The notes under the pieces: generated by a model | The model's database searches: none | What the model was told of the DNA's origin: nothing | Seen by the model: the letters and a program-made list of their open reading frames with translations, nothing else | DNA from: Branchiostoma floridae | Lineage: Eukaryota > Chordata > Leptocardii > Amphioxiformes > Branchiostomatidae | Assembly: GCF_000003815.2 (NCBI RefSeq) | Contig: NC_049985.1 | Location: forward strand, 9,196,561 to 9,260,560 | Length of the DNA: 64,000 bases | Direction of reading: 5' to 3' | Translations under genes and position numbers: made by a program | Part shown: one piece after another, positions 48,341 to 59,683 of the stretch | How positions within the stretch are numbered: the first letter of the stretch is position 1 | Layout: the number at the start of each line of letters is the position of its first letter

Positions 48341-48375
48341 CCGTAGAAAAATTCCTACCCGTAGAAAAATTCCTC
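48341..48375. repeat. Two tandem copies of CCCGTAGAAAAATTCCT
   Basis: The 18-bp word occurs twice back to back, next to TTCCTAGAATTCCTG. A small local repeat of unknown origin. Confidence 0.8.
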
Positions 48376-48929
48376 GCATGCCTGCGGAATTCCTAGAATT
48401 CCTGTCAAACGGTCGCACACTATAAACATTAGGCTCGCCCCTGAGGCGTCGCCAAAAACAACTGTTTGTATTCCTGCCATCTTGTTATCGTCTCCACAAA
48501 GCTTTGTGTATTTCAAACAAAGTCCAGATCACCTCCAAATTGTCATACAATCAGACACTTGAGTTACTTCAAGAAATCTACAAGCCCTGACTGTGTTATC
48601 ACTTTTTCAGAATTGCTGAAAATGGTTCAGACACATGGAAAAAAAAACAATTTTTGTTCACTTTCGATGAAGTTATTAGTCCAAATGTGTTTGTAACAAA
48701 AGCATACTGCTTTTACTGCATGGGATCATTATGGTAATGGTAAATGTGGAATGGTGTTTCCACTGCTATGATAACAAGGTGATCTTACACCGTGAGCTTA
48801 CCTGGAAAAATCACAATAGACGACAGACAGAAAAACACAAAACTTCCTTAAGGCAGCAAAAAGACAGAGACACTACTATAAGAGAGTTACATACATCAAG
48901 AAACACAAATACACCTCAAGTATTGAAAC

Positions 48930-49269
48930 CAGGGCTCTAGCCAGCGTCCGTTTTTCCGTCAATTGACGGAAATGTGCTGCGTCTGACGGAAAAATTTTTA
49001 AACCAATCCGTCAACCTTGACGGACAAAAATCCTTGGTGGAAGCTACAGGCGGCTTGGGGACGCCATCCACGGCCGTAAAAGCCACACACTGTTTGTTTT
49101 ACTATTGTTATGATTGTTGACAATGTGTGTCGGCGCCCTTTCGCATACGATAATCTCAGTAAAACCCGTTTTTCAAGGTCTCAGTTCAGTTCTTCTAATT
49201 AATTTTCGCGGTTTTCGCGACGATTGTAATTGGCTGACGGAAAAAAATTTCGAGCTGGCTAAAGCCCTG
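48930..49269. mobile_element. hAT-type non-autonomous element with exact 8-bp target duplication
   Basis: The ends CAGGGCTCTAGCCAGC and GCTGGCTAAAGCCCTG are inverted over about 16 bp with one mismatch. ATTGAAAC stands directly outside both ends (48922-48929 and 49270-49277), an exact 8-bp target duplication and the hallmark of the hAT superfamily. The interior is non-coding and repeats CCGTCA/TGACGG many times, including TCCGTCAATTGACGGA, close to the left end. Confidence 0.93.
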
Positions 49270-50071
49270 ATTGAAACATAAAAAATTTGAAAAAAACAAC
49301 AACAAAACAAACAGATTCAAGGTTGCACCAAATGTAAGGAAAATATTGGTCATTTTCAAAGGTGATGAAAGAAAAATCACAAGTCCACTTTGTAAGGTAA
49401 ATCTTTGTGTATGAAAAAAGAAAAATCACAACTACATTCCTAAATATACAGATAACCAACGTTTTATGTAATCCAGTCAAGCAGCATGCACTAATGAAAA
49501 CAGGAAACACACCTCCGTGCACTGTAATCACTGAGGGATGCATCACCAGATTCAGAACACCTCCATGTAAAGATTATAGCAGTAGTGATACTAGTTATGC
49601 TCAGAACAGGACCACCGACACGCTACACACAATACTGCCCATATACAACAAGGCTTCTTTTGTAAAGAATGCAATTATCACATTCACAAAGCAAGAGAAG
49701 CATTGTTACAAGATGAAACTCACACTGGGAGAGAGAAATTGCCTGTCAAGGGACACGTCCTGGCATTTCAAAGTCAACATACTAGTACCCTACTGTTAAA
49801 TTATGTTTGATCTGGTAATTTCGATAGGAGGCCTAGCAGAATACAACATATGTTTTAAAGGTTATGATCATTTGCCATTTGACTGAACAAATATAAGCTC
49901 CATTTTCTCTGAGCAAACAAAGAGGTCCTTTTGAGTTTTGAATTGAAACAAACCTTGCACTTTGATTCTTATATGGCAAGGACGTGTGCACAAGTGGGGA
50001 GGGGGGCAAAGCACTTCCACAGAAGACATGTCACAGGCAATCAGTAAAATAGAGGCAAGATCAACAGGTAC

Positions 50072-50242
50072 CTTTCAGATTGATATTTTCTCGCTCCATT
50101 CTGATGAGCAGGATCTGTTCCATGATGGCCTTCTTCCACAGAGCCCGCAGCTCCTCTCGTGTTCTCTTCCTGGGCTTCTCCACACTCCGCACCTTGGGGC
50201 TGGCCTCGGGCGTGGTCAGAGTCTCGTCCAGCTCATGTACGT
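50072..50242 (-). CDS. RabGAP exon 9: basic helix before the TBC domain
   Basis: Encodes VHELDETLTTPEASPKVRSV and RKRTREELRALWKKAIMEQI, then LLIRMERENINLK. It matches the [26 protein letters not shown] helix of TBC1D1. The acceptor is CTTCCCACAG and the donor AAAG|GTACCT. The exon is 171 nt, phase 1 in and out. Confidence 0.95.
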
Positions 50243-51006
50243 CTGTGGGAAGCAATTTTGTATATAGAGGGTCGTAATCATAACAAACACATGATTTACA
50301 TTTAGGCTAATTTACGTAATCTAGTTTTTCAAAGCTGTTTGTTGAGCACCATATTCCTCTGGTACTTCAGAATGATTTATCCAGAGATATGGTCGTTCTT
50401 GAGAATGAGAGAAGTCAGAGACGATTTTAAAGATGGATTCCTTGTTGCTTTCACAGTTTTAATTAAAATCCCTATATTCATTGTTTTAAGAATAGTCCCT
50501 TGGTGAAATTTGGTAGAGCAAGTTGCCATTAATCGAGATGAACCCAAAATAGCAACATGAACTTTTCATCCATAAGCTGGTTAAACCTTTAAATCACACT
50601 GACACGTTTTGAAAATGCTTGGCAAGCACTAAAGTCCAGCCTTGAAGGACATATAGGAAGTCTTGCTTGTAAAACAGTTTTAATCTGACATCACATTTGG
50701 TCTCAATCATACTGCATCCATGGCAGACGAAGAGTGGAAGGTACACAAGTCAGATGTCATGGCATGATCGCAGTGATATCAATGTTGTACAACACAAGGA
50801 GCAGTATTCACATGATAGAACACACAAATAGAACCTTCACCAACACCATGACAAAAACATCACACTTCTACATCACGTGAAATGTGCAACAACAAAACAC
50901 ATACATAAACACATCACATTTGTAATGATTGGTATGATTGGAGAAAGGAAAAAAGAATCAACGTGGGTGATGCCCAATCACGTACACCGATACATACACA
51001 AGGTAC

Positions 51007-51131
51007 CTGGCATGGTGTTATTGCGGCCCGGTGTGACCACCCTGGTGAAGATGGCCTGTCTCCATGACATCCGTCTGTGGGGGGTGTAACCCTGGGGGGT
51101 GTCAGGGGGTGATGAGATGCTCGCGTGCAGT
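51007..51131 (-). CDS. RabGAP exon 8: MSWRQAIFTRV, calmodulin-binding-like segment
   Basis: Encodes LHASISSPPDTPQGYTPHRR, MSWRQAIFTRVVTPGRNNTM and PG. TPHRRMSWRQAIFTRVVTP aligns with the TPRRISWRQRIFLRVASP segment of the vertebrate proteins. That segment is basic and amphipathic and lies where calmodulin binding has been mapped to AS160 (my recollection of the mapping; not provable here). The donor is CAG|GTACCT. The exon is 125 nt, phase 2 in and phase 1 out. Confidence 0.93.
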
Positions 51132-51395
51132 CTGAAGGTATGCAAAAAACATGTCATTCTCCTGAATTGCATTTTGCAGCATTACAAGCCAAGTTTTGTT
51201 GGTAGTCAAGGCTATAACTAGACTAGCTTACATGCCACTTTTTTTGTGATTTAGAACAATATTGTTATGGTAACTTTTGCATCACAAAGGATTGATTTAG
51301 TTGTTCCTGTTTTGCTAGTTCTAGAATATGTATATATAAACTCATATGACAGATGACCAAACTATACCATTGATGATAAAAAACCTAATTCTAAC

Positions 51396-51661
51396 CTTTG
51401 TTTACTTCCAGTAGAGCTGTCAGACAGACTGTCTTTGCTGGAAGACCTGGAAGCGAGCGGTGATGATCTAATCTCCTTCATGATGTTTCGCCTGGGCGGG
51501 ACGTGGTCGAGTGTGTTACTGCGTTTTCTCAGCTGGAAAGGGGAGTCTTCAAGGTCAAACTTGTGTTCAACCTGATCCTTGCCTGGGGTGGGGGGTGCGG
51601 ATGTGGGTGGACCAGGGCTGTCATCCACAAGTCTTAATGGAGGGGGTATGGTACTTGGGTT
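51396..51661 (-). CDS. RabGAP exon 7: Ser/Pro linker with Akt-type site
   Basis: The acceptor ATTCCAG precedes NPSTIPPPLRLVDDSPGPPT. The exon contains SPFQLRKRSNTLDHVPPR and ends RSSSKDSLSDSSTGSKQ. RKRSNT (51529-51512) fits the Akt consensus RxRxxT and sits where vertebrate TBC1D4 has its key Akt threonine (FRRRAHTFSHPP). Phosphorylation there recruits 14-3-3 and switches the GAP off in vertebrates. The 266-nt exon ends AAAG|GTTAGA in phase 2. Confidence 0.9.
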
Positions 51662-53139
51662 CTGGAATAGGGACAAAAAGAATATAAGTACAAATGACTA
51701 AAGATTTGAAGTGTTACAGTATGGGGTTCAGCATGCAGTGTAAGACAAGGTTAACCATCCTTAACCATCAACATGCTGAATTAACGTGAGTTTTATCCTT
51801 GGAAACTGATTTTATGTCCCGCAGCAAATCTGCGTAAGTCAAATTACATCTCAATTCCTTGTAATGCAAATTTTAGAAAATCAAATAATGCAACATCATG
51901 CTCTGTAATCCCTTCATCCTTAGTACTCCCTGCAGCCTGTTAAGATTAAATAAATGAGGTAGTCCCATTCCCAGCTTATTTCTTTCTGCTGAGGGTGAGT
52001 TTGGATGATTGATACATCTGCATCAATTTCTTTTGTTTGTACTGCTTGAAACACACCACAGAATTGCATGTTTCTTGTTAGGAAGTAAACAAGCATACAT
52101 TGCATAATACCCCTCAGTTAAAATCATTTCTGTCCTAGGCACTGCCGTTAAAAGAGTTTAGAAACAAAATCCTAATATTGCAGTTGAGAGTAAGATTAGT
52201 GCTATTGTTTAACTTGACTAATGCTGTACTAGTAGTACTACAGCTAATGTTAATGTTATATTTTTTTTAACGTTTTCTGGCATTAGACTAAATGGTTAAA
52301 CTTAAATCCTTGGGCCATGCGTTATCGCCAACATGCGCGGGGGTGGGGGGTTTATCTGCCCTTATGGCATGCCTCATGCACCCAAGAGTTGGAAGGACTG
52401 GCCAGTAACCTGTTGCATTGAAATGCTACGGGTGAAGAAAAACTTCTCCCGCCGGGTAGTAGAGTCTACGGCCGCGGCCCGGGCCTATCACACACACATA
52501 GAGAAGCGGAAATAAAGGTGAAAATGAGGTGTGGAAAAAAGAGAAGAACTTCCTATGGAGGTAACTATTTTCTACATAACGTTAACAGCTACTGTTTTTT
52601 CCACTACTTAACTGTAAGTTGAATCTTATAACTATTTATACACCTAGCTACTATTAGATTTAATATCACTTGAAGTATTGATGATATACAGGGAGATTAT
52701 TATTGTTAGTCATTTAACCTACTGAAATTACTGACATAACTATAGAATAAAATTACAGCTCCATGGCATCACATTCACGAAGGAAGCTGTCAAGGTTATC
52801 ATAAAAGTTGAAGTTTAGCTTTATGGGATCCATGCTGAAGTTAACAGACCTCTGTAATCATGACATCATTAGAGGGAGAAATAGAACATGCAGAAGGCCC
52901 ATTTGGAGAAAAAAAAAACATGAATAAAATGTGTCATGTTGGCTGTGACATAGATTTTAGAAAGATACAAAAACCACTATCAGACAGCTGACATGTTGAG
53001 CACCTGCCCATATGAACACCTGCTACACTTTTAGAAAGCCATTGTTGTTTCACCCGCTAACAGTCCCATCATACACATGGCTGACCATGCAAGCTGAAGT
53101 CATCAAGACAGAGGTCTGGCTGCAGATGAGCAGGCATGG

Positions 53140-53420
53140 ATAGTTAAGCAGAGGAGAGTACCGGGTGAAGAGAGGTGCTTCTGAAGAGTGGAAACTTTCT
53201 GTGCAGGGGAAGGGATGTGGGGAGGGGGGCAGTCTCTGGTACCTCTTCCAGAGAGGGCTGATGAGGGATTAGTGGTTGCAATGGATGACAAAGAGGAGGA
53301 ATGGTAAAGAAAAAAAGAGAAGGAATGGTAAAGAAAAAGGCAGATGGATTAGATATATAAGCAGAAAAAGGTAAATAAAACATGGAGTATTAGGTTTAAT
53401 ACAGGAGAAGGAAGATGATG
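53140..53420. other. GA-rich intronic tract
   Basis: Repeated GGAATGGTAAAGAAAAA and AGGAGG words. A minus-strand frame reading SGRGTRDCPPPHIPSPAQKV resembles a proline-rich linker and could be an alternative exon of the RabGAP, but no convincing donor was found. Confidence 0.35.
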
Positions 53421-53764
53421 AACCTATATGGTAATATGTTGTTCAACAATGAAAAGAATCTTTACCTATGATGTAAGCCATTAGTTTTTTAAGACTTTGA
53501 CACAAGCCATACAATGACCTGAAAACAAAATGTTGCATCAACCTAGCTTGATACTGAAAGGGCTGAATAACACGTTGCATAGAGCCTTTTCAATATATGG
53601 AGCCTTTGTCTCACAGGTGACTTCTTCTCACTATTTGTAAAAGAGAATTTGCTTCATATTTTGCTTCATATCTTTGGCCAACAATTACGAAAAGTCATGA
53701 CCACCTGTTGATTCATGACTGCCAATGAATGAATGTAACAGTGCTTGACAGTGCGTACACCAAC

Positions 53765-53872
53765 CTTAGCAGCAGCGGCAGCAGCAGCTCCAGAGTCCAG
53801 GGTTGCAGCGCGGTCTCTGGCCGACTGTCCATTCCCCATCGGCTCACTGGCGTGGCGCTGCTTTCCTTTGCC
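53765..53872 (-). CDS. RabGAP exon 6: RHAS motif and poly-Ala
   Basis: A 36-codon exon encoding GKGKQRHASEPMGNGQSARD, RAATLDSG, seven or eight Ala, and Lys. QRHASEP is a basophilic-kinase-like (RxxS) site. The Ala run is encoded by a GCT/GCC/GCA repeat that may vary in length. The acceptor TTCCAG is good; the donor AAG|GTTGGT is weaker than the others. Phase 0 on both sides fits neighbours 5 and 7. Confidence 0.8.
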
Positions 53873-55378
53873 CTGGAAGGTGACAGAACAGGTTATTTCT
53901 TCATTCAAGTGCTGTACACATCTGTAACTGTAAAGATCTTCTACGAAAACTTCAGGCTTTTCAGGAATTTCTGTTTTGAAAGAGAAAATAAATCTTTGAT
54001 GATGCCTTTTTGTTGAAGAAAAAAATCATGCCCCATACTAACATTGTGTGATACGGTTTGATTGGGTTTCAGTTATTACAGGGCAAAGGTACAAACACAG
54101 GCACAAGAACACACAGGACCGTCACCAGCCACCTGTACTAGACATCTTCAGAACAAATTCATGTCTGATGTGACCAAAAAAAACATCTTAGGATTTTTGA
54201 AACAGAGTGATGCTTTGACTGTACAATTTTTGGTATACATCAGACATGAATGGTAAAACATGGACGTCTCAGTGTATTAGTGAAGTTAGAGGCAGTGAAC
54301 TGTTGTTAGTGAAGAGAAAAGAGACACCAGTCAGATTTTCGCACCAGCAATCTGCTGCACAGCACAGATTATCATGAACTAGGATGTCCATTTTCTGATC
54401 ATCAATGGCAAAATTTTGTTCAGTTGAATGGATGGATGGCTATTTCATCTTCTACCAGTTTGGACAGTGCAAGGGCAAACCATTGAATAGATTTGAAGGG
54501 ATCTTTAGAATTTGGAGGGAACATTTTACTGATAGCAGCAATAAAACTGTTTCTTACCGCACAGATCAGTTTTACATAAATTTTACAAAAAAGCAGTAGT
54601 CTGTGAAGAAAAATTGCATAAAAATCTGTGTGGACTTCTTTTTGTAATATCTAGAACATCTACCTTGCTGAAAGAACCTAGAAACACCCAAGGCAATAAA
54701 AAAATGAAGACAAGACCTCCTGCAACACATAACCACTGCATAAAGATTGCCCACAACCAAAGGGAATAGAACCAGTAGTATGCTGAAAGTGATCCATCTA
54801 CATGCCATGCAGCCAAGAAGTCACCAATACTGCTTGCAAAGTTATGCAGCAAAGCTAAGTGATAGGGTACCCACAAAGACGAGTGTGTGACATGCATGCA
54901 AGAGCTGGCTGCCATGCACATAGAGATCCGTGGGAATGAATAAAGCTAACCTTTGCCGTAAATATGGCACCTGCTGATGTACGCTGATCACACCATGCCG
55001 CACAGAAACATATTAAAGTTAGTATTAATAGCACCCAATAATCACAAAGCAGAAAGTACTGCCAATCATGCTGTCAAACAATCTTCTTCAGTGCTTGGTT
55101 GTTAACTTGTTACATCATAAACATTAGATGTGATGGAGAAATAGTGCAAATCACACATCATGCATACCTCACTGCCCAATTATTCTAAATGCACTAAGTG
55201 GTATATGTAAAACTGTCTCTCCTCCTAGTAACAACTGTCATAAAATTAGTCCATACATTGTTAAAACTGTTAGAGAACTGCAGTGCACAATAAGTTAATG
55301 AGTCAGAAGTAACATTGCCAAAACTTCAGTATGGTCGTACTAAAACAACAACAACGGCAAACAACAAGTTATCCTTAC

Positions 55379-55468
55379 CCGTGACAGGAGGCTCTCAAAG
55401 GAGTTTGCCAGAGACTTCTTGGCACGGTTCCTGATGACATCAAACTTGGACGGATACCGGTGCCCATC
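55379..55468 (-). CDS. RabGAP exon 5: DUF3350-like helix
   Basis: Thirty codons, DGHRYPSKFDVIRNRAKKSL and ANSFESLLSR, between acceptor TTCTTCCTCAG and donor CGG|GTAAGG. It corresponds to [24 protein letters not shown] of vertebrate TBC1D4, a conserved helical module specific to this RabGAP pair. Confidence 0.95.
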
Positions 55469-57199
55469 CTGAGGAAGAAAAAAACATTAGTGAAAAGTTG
55501 TCTTTTTTTGAGAGACACAAACATAATTGCAGTTCTGAACCTGAAAAATCTAAAGCAGAGAATTATTTGAATGCATGGTAAGTGAACCATCCTGTGGAAG
55601 TTTTCAGCCCGTGCCATGTCAAGTTCCTCATACTAGTCATACATGTATTGGACCAGGAATGAAAACTGTATCTACTTGATGCCAATTTCAAAAGTAAAAC
55701 ATTGAACCTTGCATAGATGACGATTTTCTCTCTATGTATGAATTTTGCTTTTTTTGGTCATTGCACACTTTCTAGATACGTGCTATTTTACCATGGTTGG
55801 CTTCAAGTATCCCACAAAAGTGCTCCAATCCAACCCAAACAGGGCCGGCTAAGTATACGCTAATGGCTTGTGAGCGCAAATACACGGGGCTCTCAAAAGG
55901 CCATGTCCTTGTAAAAAAGCACACGCAACCTATAAGCATAATGCACACTGCGGGGGATGGGATATCACAAAGAGCAAGAATCAGTCAGATCAAACCTAAA
56001 GAAACAGGAAACCGGTTACTGAAATAGAAACACTTAATGTGTCGAGACGATCAGATTTCCTAATGAATGAGAAGCAATATGGCGACTTCTACAATGAGAT
56101 GACTGTGTACAGATTGGGAACAGGTAAAGAAGTACTTAGATTATATTCTAGACCGACTTTGGTCATGAAACTAAAATACTGTACCCATATACTGCCTGAT
56201 GTAACAGAATGTCCAACAACCATCTTGCAAAGGTATAAGAACTGCTACAGTCAGCAAAACAATTGTAGTTCCCAGTGAATAAGTTTTGCACTAAAACCAA
56301 CCAACCAACTACATAAGAGAAAACAGAAAGAAAGTTATGAAGGACAAGTCTTCAATGTCTCCAATAAACCTTTCCAGGCTACAAAAGTCTGGCAGTTAAT
56401 GCCGGTTGGTGGCCTTTGGCAAACAAAGTCAAACAGATGCTGATAAGATATATTCAAAATCATACATACCGCGCTTGGCATGATAAAATATGGTGTAGAT
56501 TCAAAGTCATCCACAGAAATAGGGAGGAACTGGCAGCTAACTGTACTTCATGTGCAGCACAGAGTGGTCTACTACGAGTGGTCTAGCCCGAACTGAGGTA
56601 TCCGTTTGTTGATCAGTGACTAAACCCGGCTTTTTTTAGCACAAAAAGGTGCAAAGTGCCTACAGTGATGTCATTGGGTAAATTTGATCAGCCTTGAACA
56701 TGCAAATTTACAAAACAAACAGGTTGAATTCCCAGCATGCTTTTAACAACAACCAATCAGTTGGCAGGCATTTAGGAACAAGCTGACCTCTTTTGTTTCT
56801 TTTGTGTGGAATGAAAGGAAAGAATAGATCTTGTTTGCAAACCATGAATACTTTCTCACCTGTTATCTGCATTACCATAGGGTTTGCTTTACCTGTTTTG
56901 TAGGTCACAACAGGTGCATTTCCAATGACAGCATTTTCCAAGCCACAGCTAGTGAGTGATTACTCAACAAAGGCATTTTCTTGCCCAGTTAACAGCTTTG
57001 GCTTGGACCTTTTTAATCAGCTTCATGTTTTATGTTAAAATGATTGACAATTGAACAGGTAAAAAAATGGGAACAAAGCAGAAACAAACTGCACAGACTT
57101 TTGACTCAATATAACATAATTTCACAAAACCTTTCACACAAGCATCCTGTCTTTCCTTATAAGGAGGGAACATCACACACAGCCACTGAGTCCTACCAT

Positions 57200-57470
57200 C
57201 TGTTCATGTTAGTACTGATGACTCAAAGGTTTCTGTGGAGAACAACTCTTTGTATGGCAGAATCAACAGAGACTCCTGGCAATTGAAGTCAATAATCTGG
57301 CAATTGATAATATAAGACCTGAGCATTTTGGACAAGGATCAAAACAAATCTTTAGACCAACTGTTCATGTTAGTAGATCTACCAATGACTCAAATCTTTC
57401 TATGGAGAATAATGCTTTATGAGGTGGAATCAGCAAAGAAAAATCCCCTGGAAATGGCACTAATAACCTG
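57200..57470. repeat. Diverged tandem duplication, ~161-bp offset
   Basis: CTGTTCATGTTAGTA at 57200 and 57361 begins two segments that share ATGACTCAAA, TTTCT.TGGAGAA and GGCA(A/C)TAATA.CTG words. An old intronic duplication with no coding role. Confidence 0.7.
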
Positions 57471-59151
57471 AAGAGAGTTACTTATGGTATTTCTTACTTC
57501 ATGTGGCAAAAACAAGCTATATGGCCGATAGTATCAGGGCTCAGTTTCATGCATGTGTTCAAGTCTTATCCAGTGATTGAAGTCACTTTGAATTAATGAA
57601 TAAGTAACATATTTTCCTACATAAAACATTGTCCCGGGACCATCCTTATTTCTTTCCCTACTGCAAACACCCCCTAAATTAAGCAAACCAATTACCAGTA
57701 ATGACCACAATCTCTAAAGGCCTGAGATTTAAAGATTAGGAGTACTGTTTCCAACATCACTTGACTCCAATACATAATATTTACTTGTTTCTCCAACATT
57801 ACGTTAAAAAATTCCTAGATGTTTTGTTACACATTTATTAATTTCTATTGTTATAATTTTAACATTACATTGCAACAGATAAGGCCTTTTTTGCTTGCAC
57901 GCTCTAGTAAAAACTAATTTGCCACGTAGAAGATTCAACCATGCTTTCAGAGAAAACACAATAAGGTTCAAGTAGAGACATCTGGACATGTAAAGCTGAC
58001 CTACAGAATGACACACAAAGAAAAGAATTCTAGCTTGCATATCTAGAAACAACACATGATGTCATTTACCAGCCTAACTTGCCAGGGTACCAGTAATAAT
58101 TACATCAAGTCATCTGCAAATCAAAACAAGCAGCTATAGCTTGCAGAAGAAGTTGAATATCTGCATTGTTCAGTCAACTATCCTTGGAAAATCCAATAAA
58201 TCATCTTGTTTAGTACCAGAATCTCGTTTGTTATCCAAGAACAAAAGAAGAAAAGAAAAATAAGCTCACATTTATGCACAAAACAAGGAGAGAGATCATA
58301 CAACATGGTGGACACTGTTCACATCTGAGCTGTCGGTGGTAAGTGGCTTAATGTGTTCAAATACAGCACAAACCATTACAGTGCTACAGGAGGGACAAGT
58401 CACAATGTCACCTTTCCCTGGATTAAAACTCTTATCATGCATGAATGAAATAGTGCATGATATTTATATGGGCATTTTCTAAGTATCAAAACTGCAAAAA
58501 CTACTCAGGTAAAAAAAAAACAGTTATTGGGCATCCCTCTGTAAACTTTGGATCCTCCCGAGCATTTTACTATCATAGAACCTGTTTTCTTTAAAGGCCA
58601 CTCTGAGAACCTGAGGCCTTTTTCTCCCACAGTAATCATTACAAATTATAGTTCAGTTGTTTTGAGAAGGTCACAAGATTTGAAGGACACACTTGTCTGG
58701 GGAAGAGGAACTCCCCTCCACACAATCTACAGTCAGTCAGTCTTACAAGTCATAGATTCACCACTTACAAAATATATGACAGTGCTTGGTTTCAAACAAG
58801 GATTTGGCTTTTAAAAACTATCCGAGGATTTCAGACAAGTTAGAGACTACGGAAAAGGCCAGATGCCCCTTGATGATATTGTACTGTACTCAGAAGCACT
58901 GAATCCTTTGTCTACATCAACACTTTGCCTACGTCACCTACTGGCTACTGCAAATGACAGCAGTATGAGACCGTTATTCTCTAACGATGCACCTGAGCAG
59001 TATATGTATACTATTAGTAGAATAGATCCCCTAGGGACTGAAACTAACAGAACTAAGTTATAGTAATTAGGTTTTGTCTCACCAAATATTCTACAGACAG
59101 AGAAACAAATGGACGTTTCATTGAAAAGAGTTTGCTGAAAGTTTGACATAC

Positions 59152-59262
59152 TTGGCTGATGTCACTGATGTGAGTGTGGACCTTTTGCCGTCCCTCGTAC
59201 AGACTCCGCAGGATCGCCATGGTGATCTCATTCTCGTCCTGCTCGCCTGTAGGGTTGGCGCT
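59152..59262 (-). CDS. RabGAP exon 4: EQDENEITMAILRSLYEGRQKVH
   Basis: Thirty-seven codons, SANPTGEQDENEITMAILRS and LYEGRQKVHTHISDISQ, matching [26 protein letters not shown] of the vertebrate proteins. The acceptor is GTTCCACAG and the donor CAA|GTATGT. Phase 0 on both sides. Confidence 0.94.
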
Positions 59263-59339
59263 CTGTGGAACGAGAGACAACCAGTCAGCTACTGTACTTC
59301 ATTACATAATAATTTATTTTTGTAAGCTTCAAATGACAG

Positions 59340-59543
59340 CAGGGCTGTCTCCAGGACCAGTCTTTTCATCCCAGAACAAAACTTTGCTTGTTGGGACAGA
59401 AAATAATTTTACCCCATCCGTCCCAAAAAGGACATGAAACTGTTGAAAAGCTTAAAATGACATATTTAACAAGGAAATTCAACAACATGGGCTCCCAAAC
59501 AATAAGTTTGATGAAAAAAAATCTTAAGCTGGAGACAACCCTG
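59340..59543. mobile_element. hAT-like non-autonomous element, GTCTCCAGGACC family
   Basis: The left end CAGGGCTGTCTCCAGGACC and right end CTGGAGACAACCCTG are inverted, 204 bp apart, with TGTTGGGACAGAAAATAA inside. It closely resembles 36213-36419, including AAAGGACATGAAA.TGTTGAAA. No target duplication remains. Confidence 0.78.
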
Positions 59544-59591
59544 TTTTAAAGACAAGGTTTATCTCTGTTAAATCCTGAGGAATAACCTGAC

Positions 59592-59683
59592 CTTGATCCT
59601 GGCAGAGATCTCTGTCTGGTCAGCTTCTCCCAGCTCCTGGAGATGAGCTTGGATCACTTCCTTGGCTCGGGGAGGGTACAAGC
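59592..59683 (-). CDS. RabGAP exon 3: LYPPRAKEVIQAHL
   Basis: Encodes LYPPRAKEVIQAHLQELGEA and DQTEISARIK. It matches [20 protein letters not shown] of TBC1D1/4. The acceptor CTGTCCAG completes the Gly codon and the donor is AAG|GTCAGG. The exon is 92 nt. Confidence 0.95.

Larger units (their letters stand above)
37117..50071 (-). other. 13-kb RabGAP intron rich in insertions
   Basis: Exons on both sides join in phase 1 (G + CC), so this is one intron. It holds a LINE fragment at 39190-39462, a gap, a LINE 3' end at 40774-41150, palindromes at 42.1 and 44.8-45.3 kb, a target-duplicated LINE fragment at 46564-47176, an inverted LINE 3' end at 47668-47715 and a hAT-like element at 48930-49269. 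No host exon was recognised. An alternative promoter within the GC-richer part at 45.3-46.5 kb cannot be excluded. Confidence 0.7.

Noticed and set aside
52333-52515. 60-codon plus-strand frame reading FICPYGMPHAPKSW
   Set aside because: It superficially looks protein-like but has no acceptor, donor or known relative and lies antisense inside a RabGAP intron.
53103-53291. Proline-rich frame as an extra RabGAP exon
   Set aside because: Composition fits the linker region, but exons 6 and 7 already join in phase and no good donor follows; left as a remark only.
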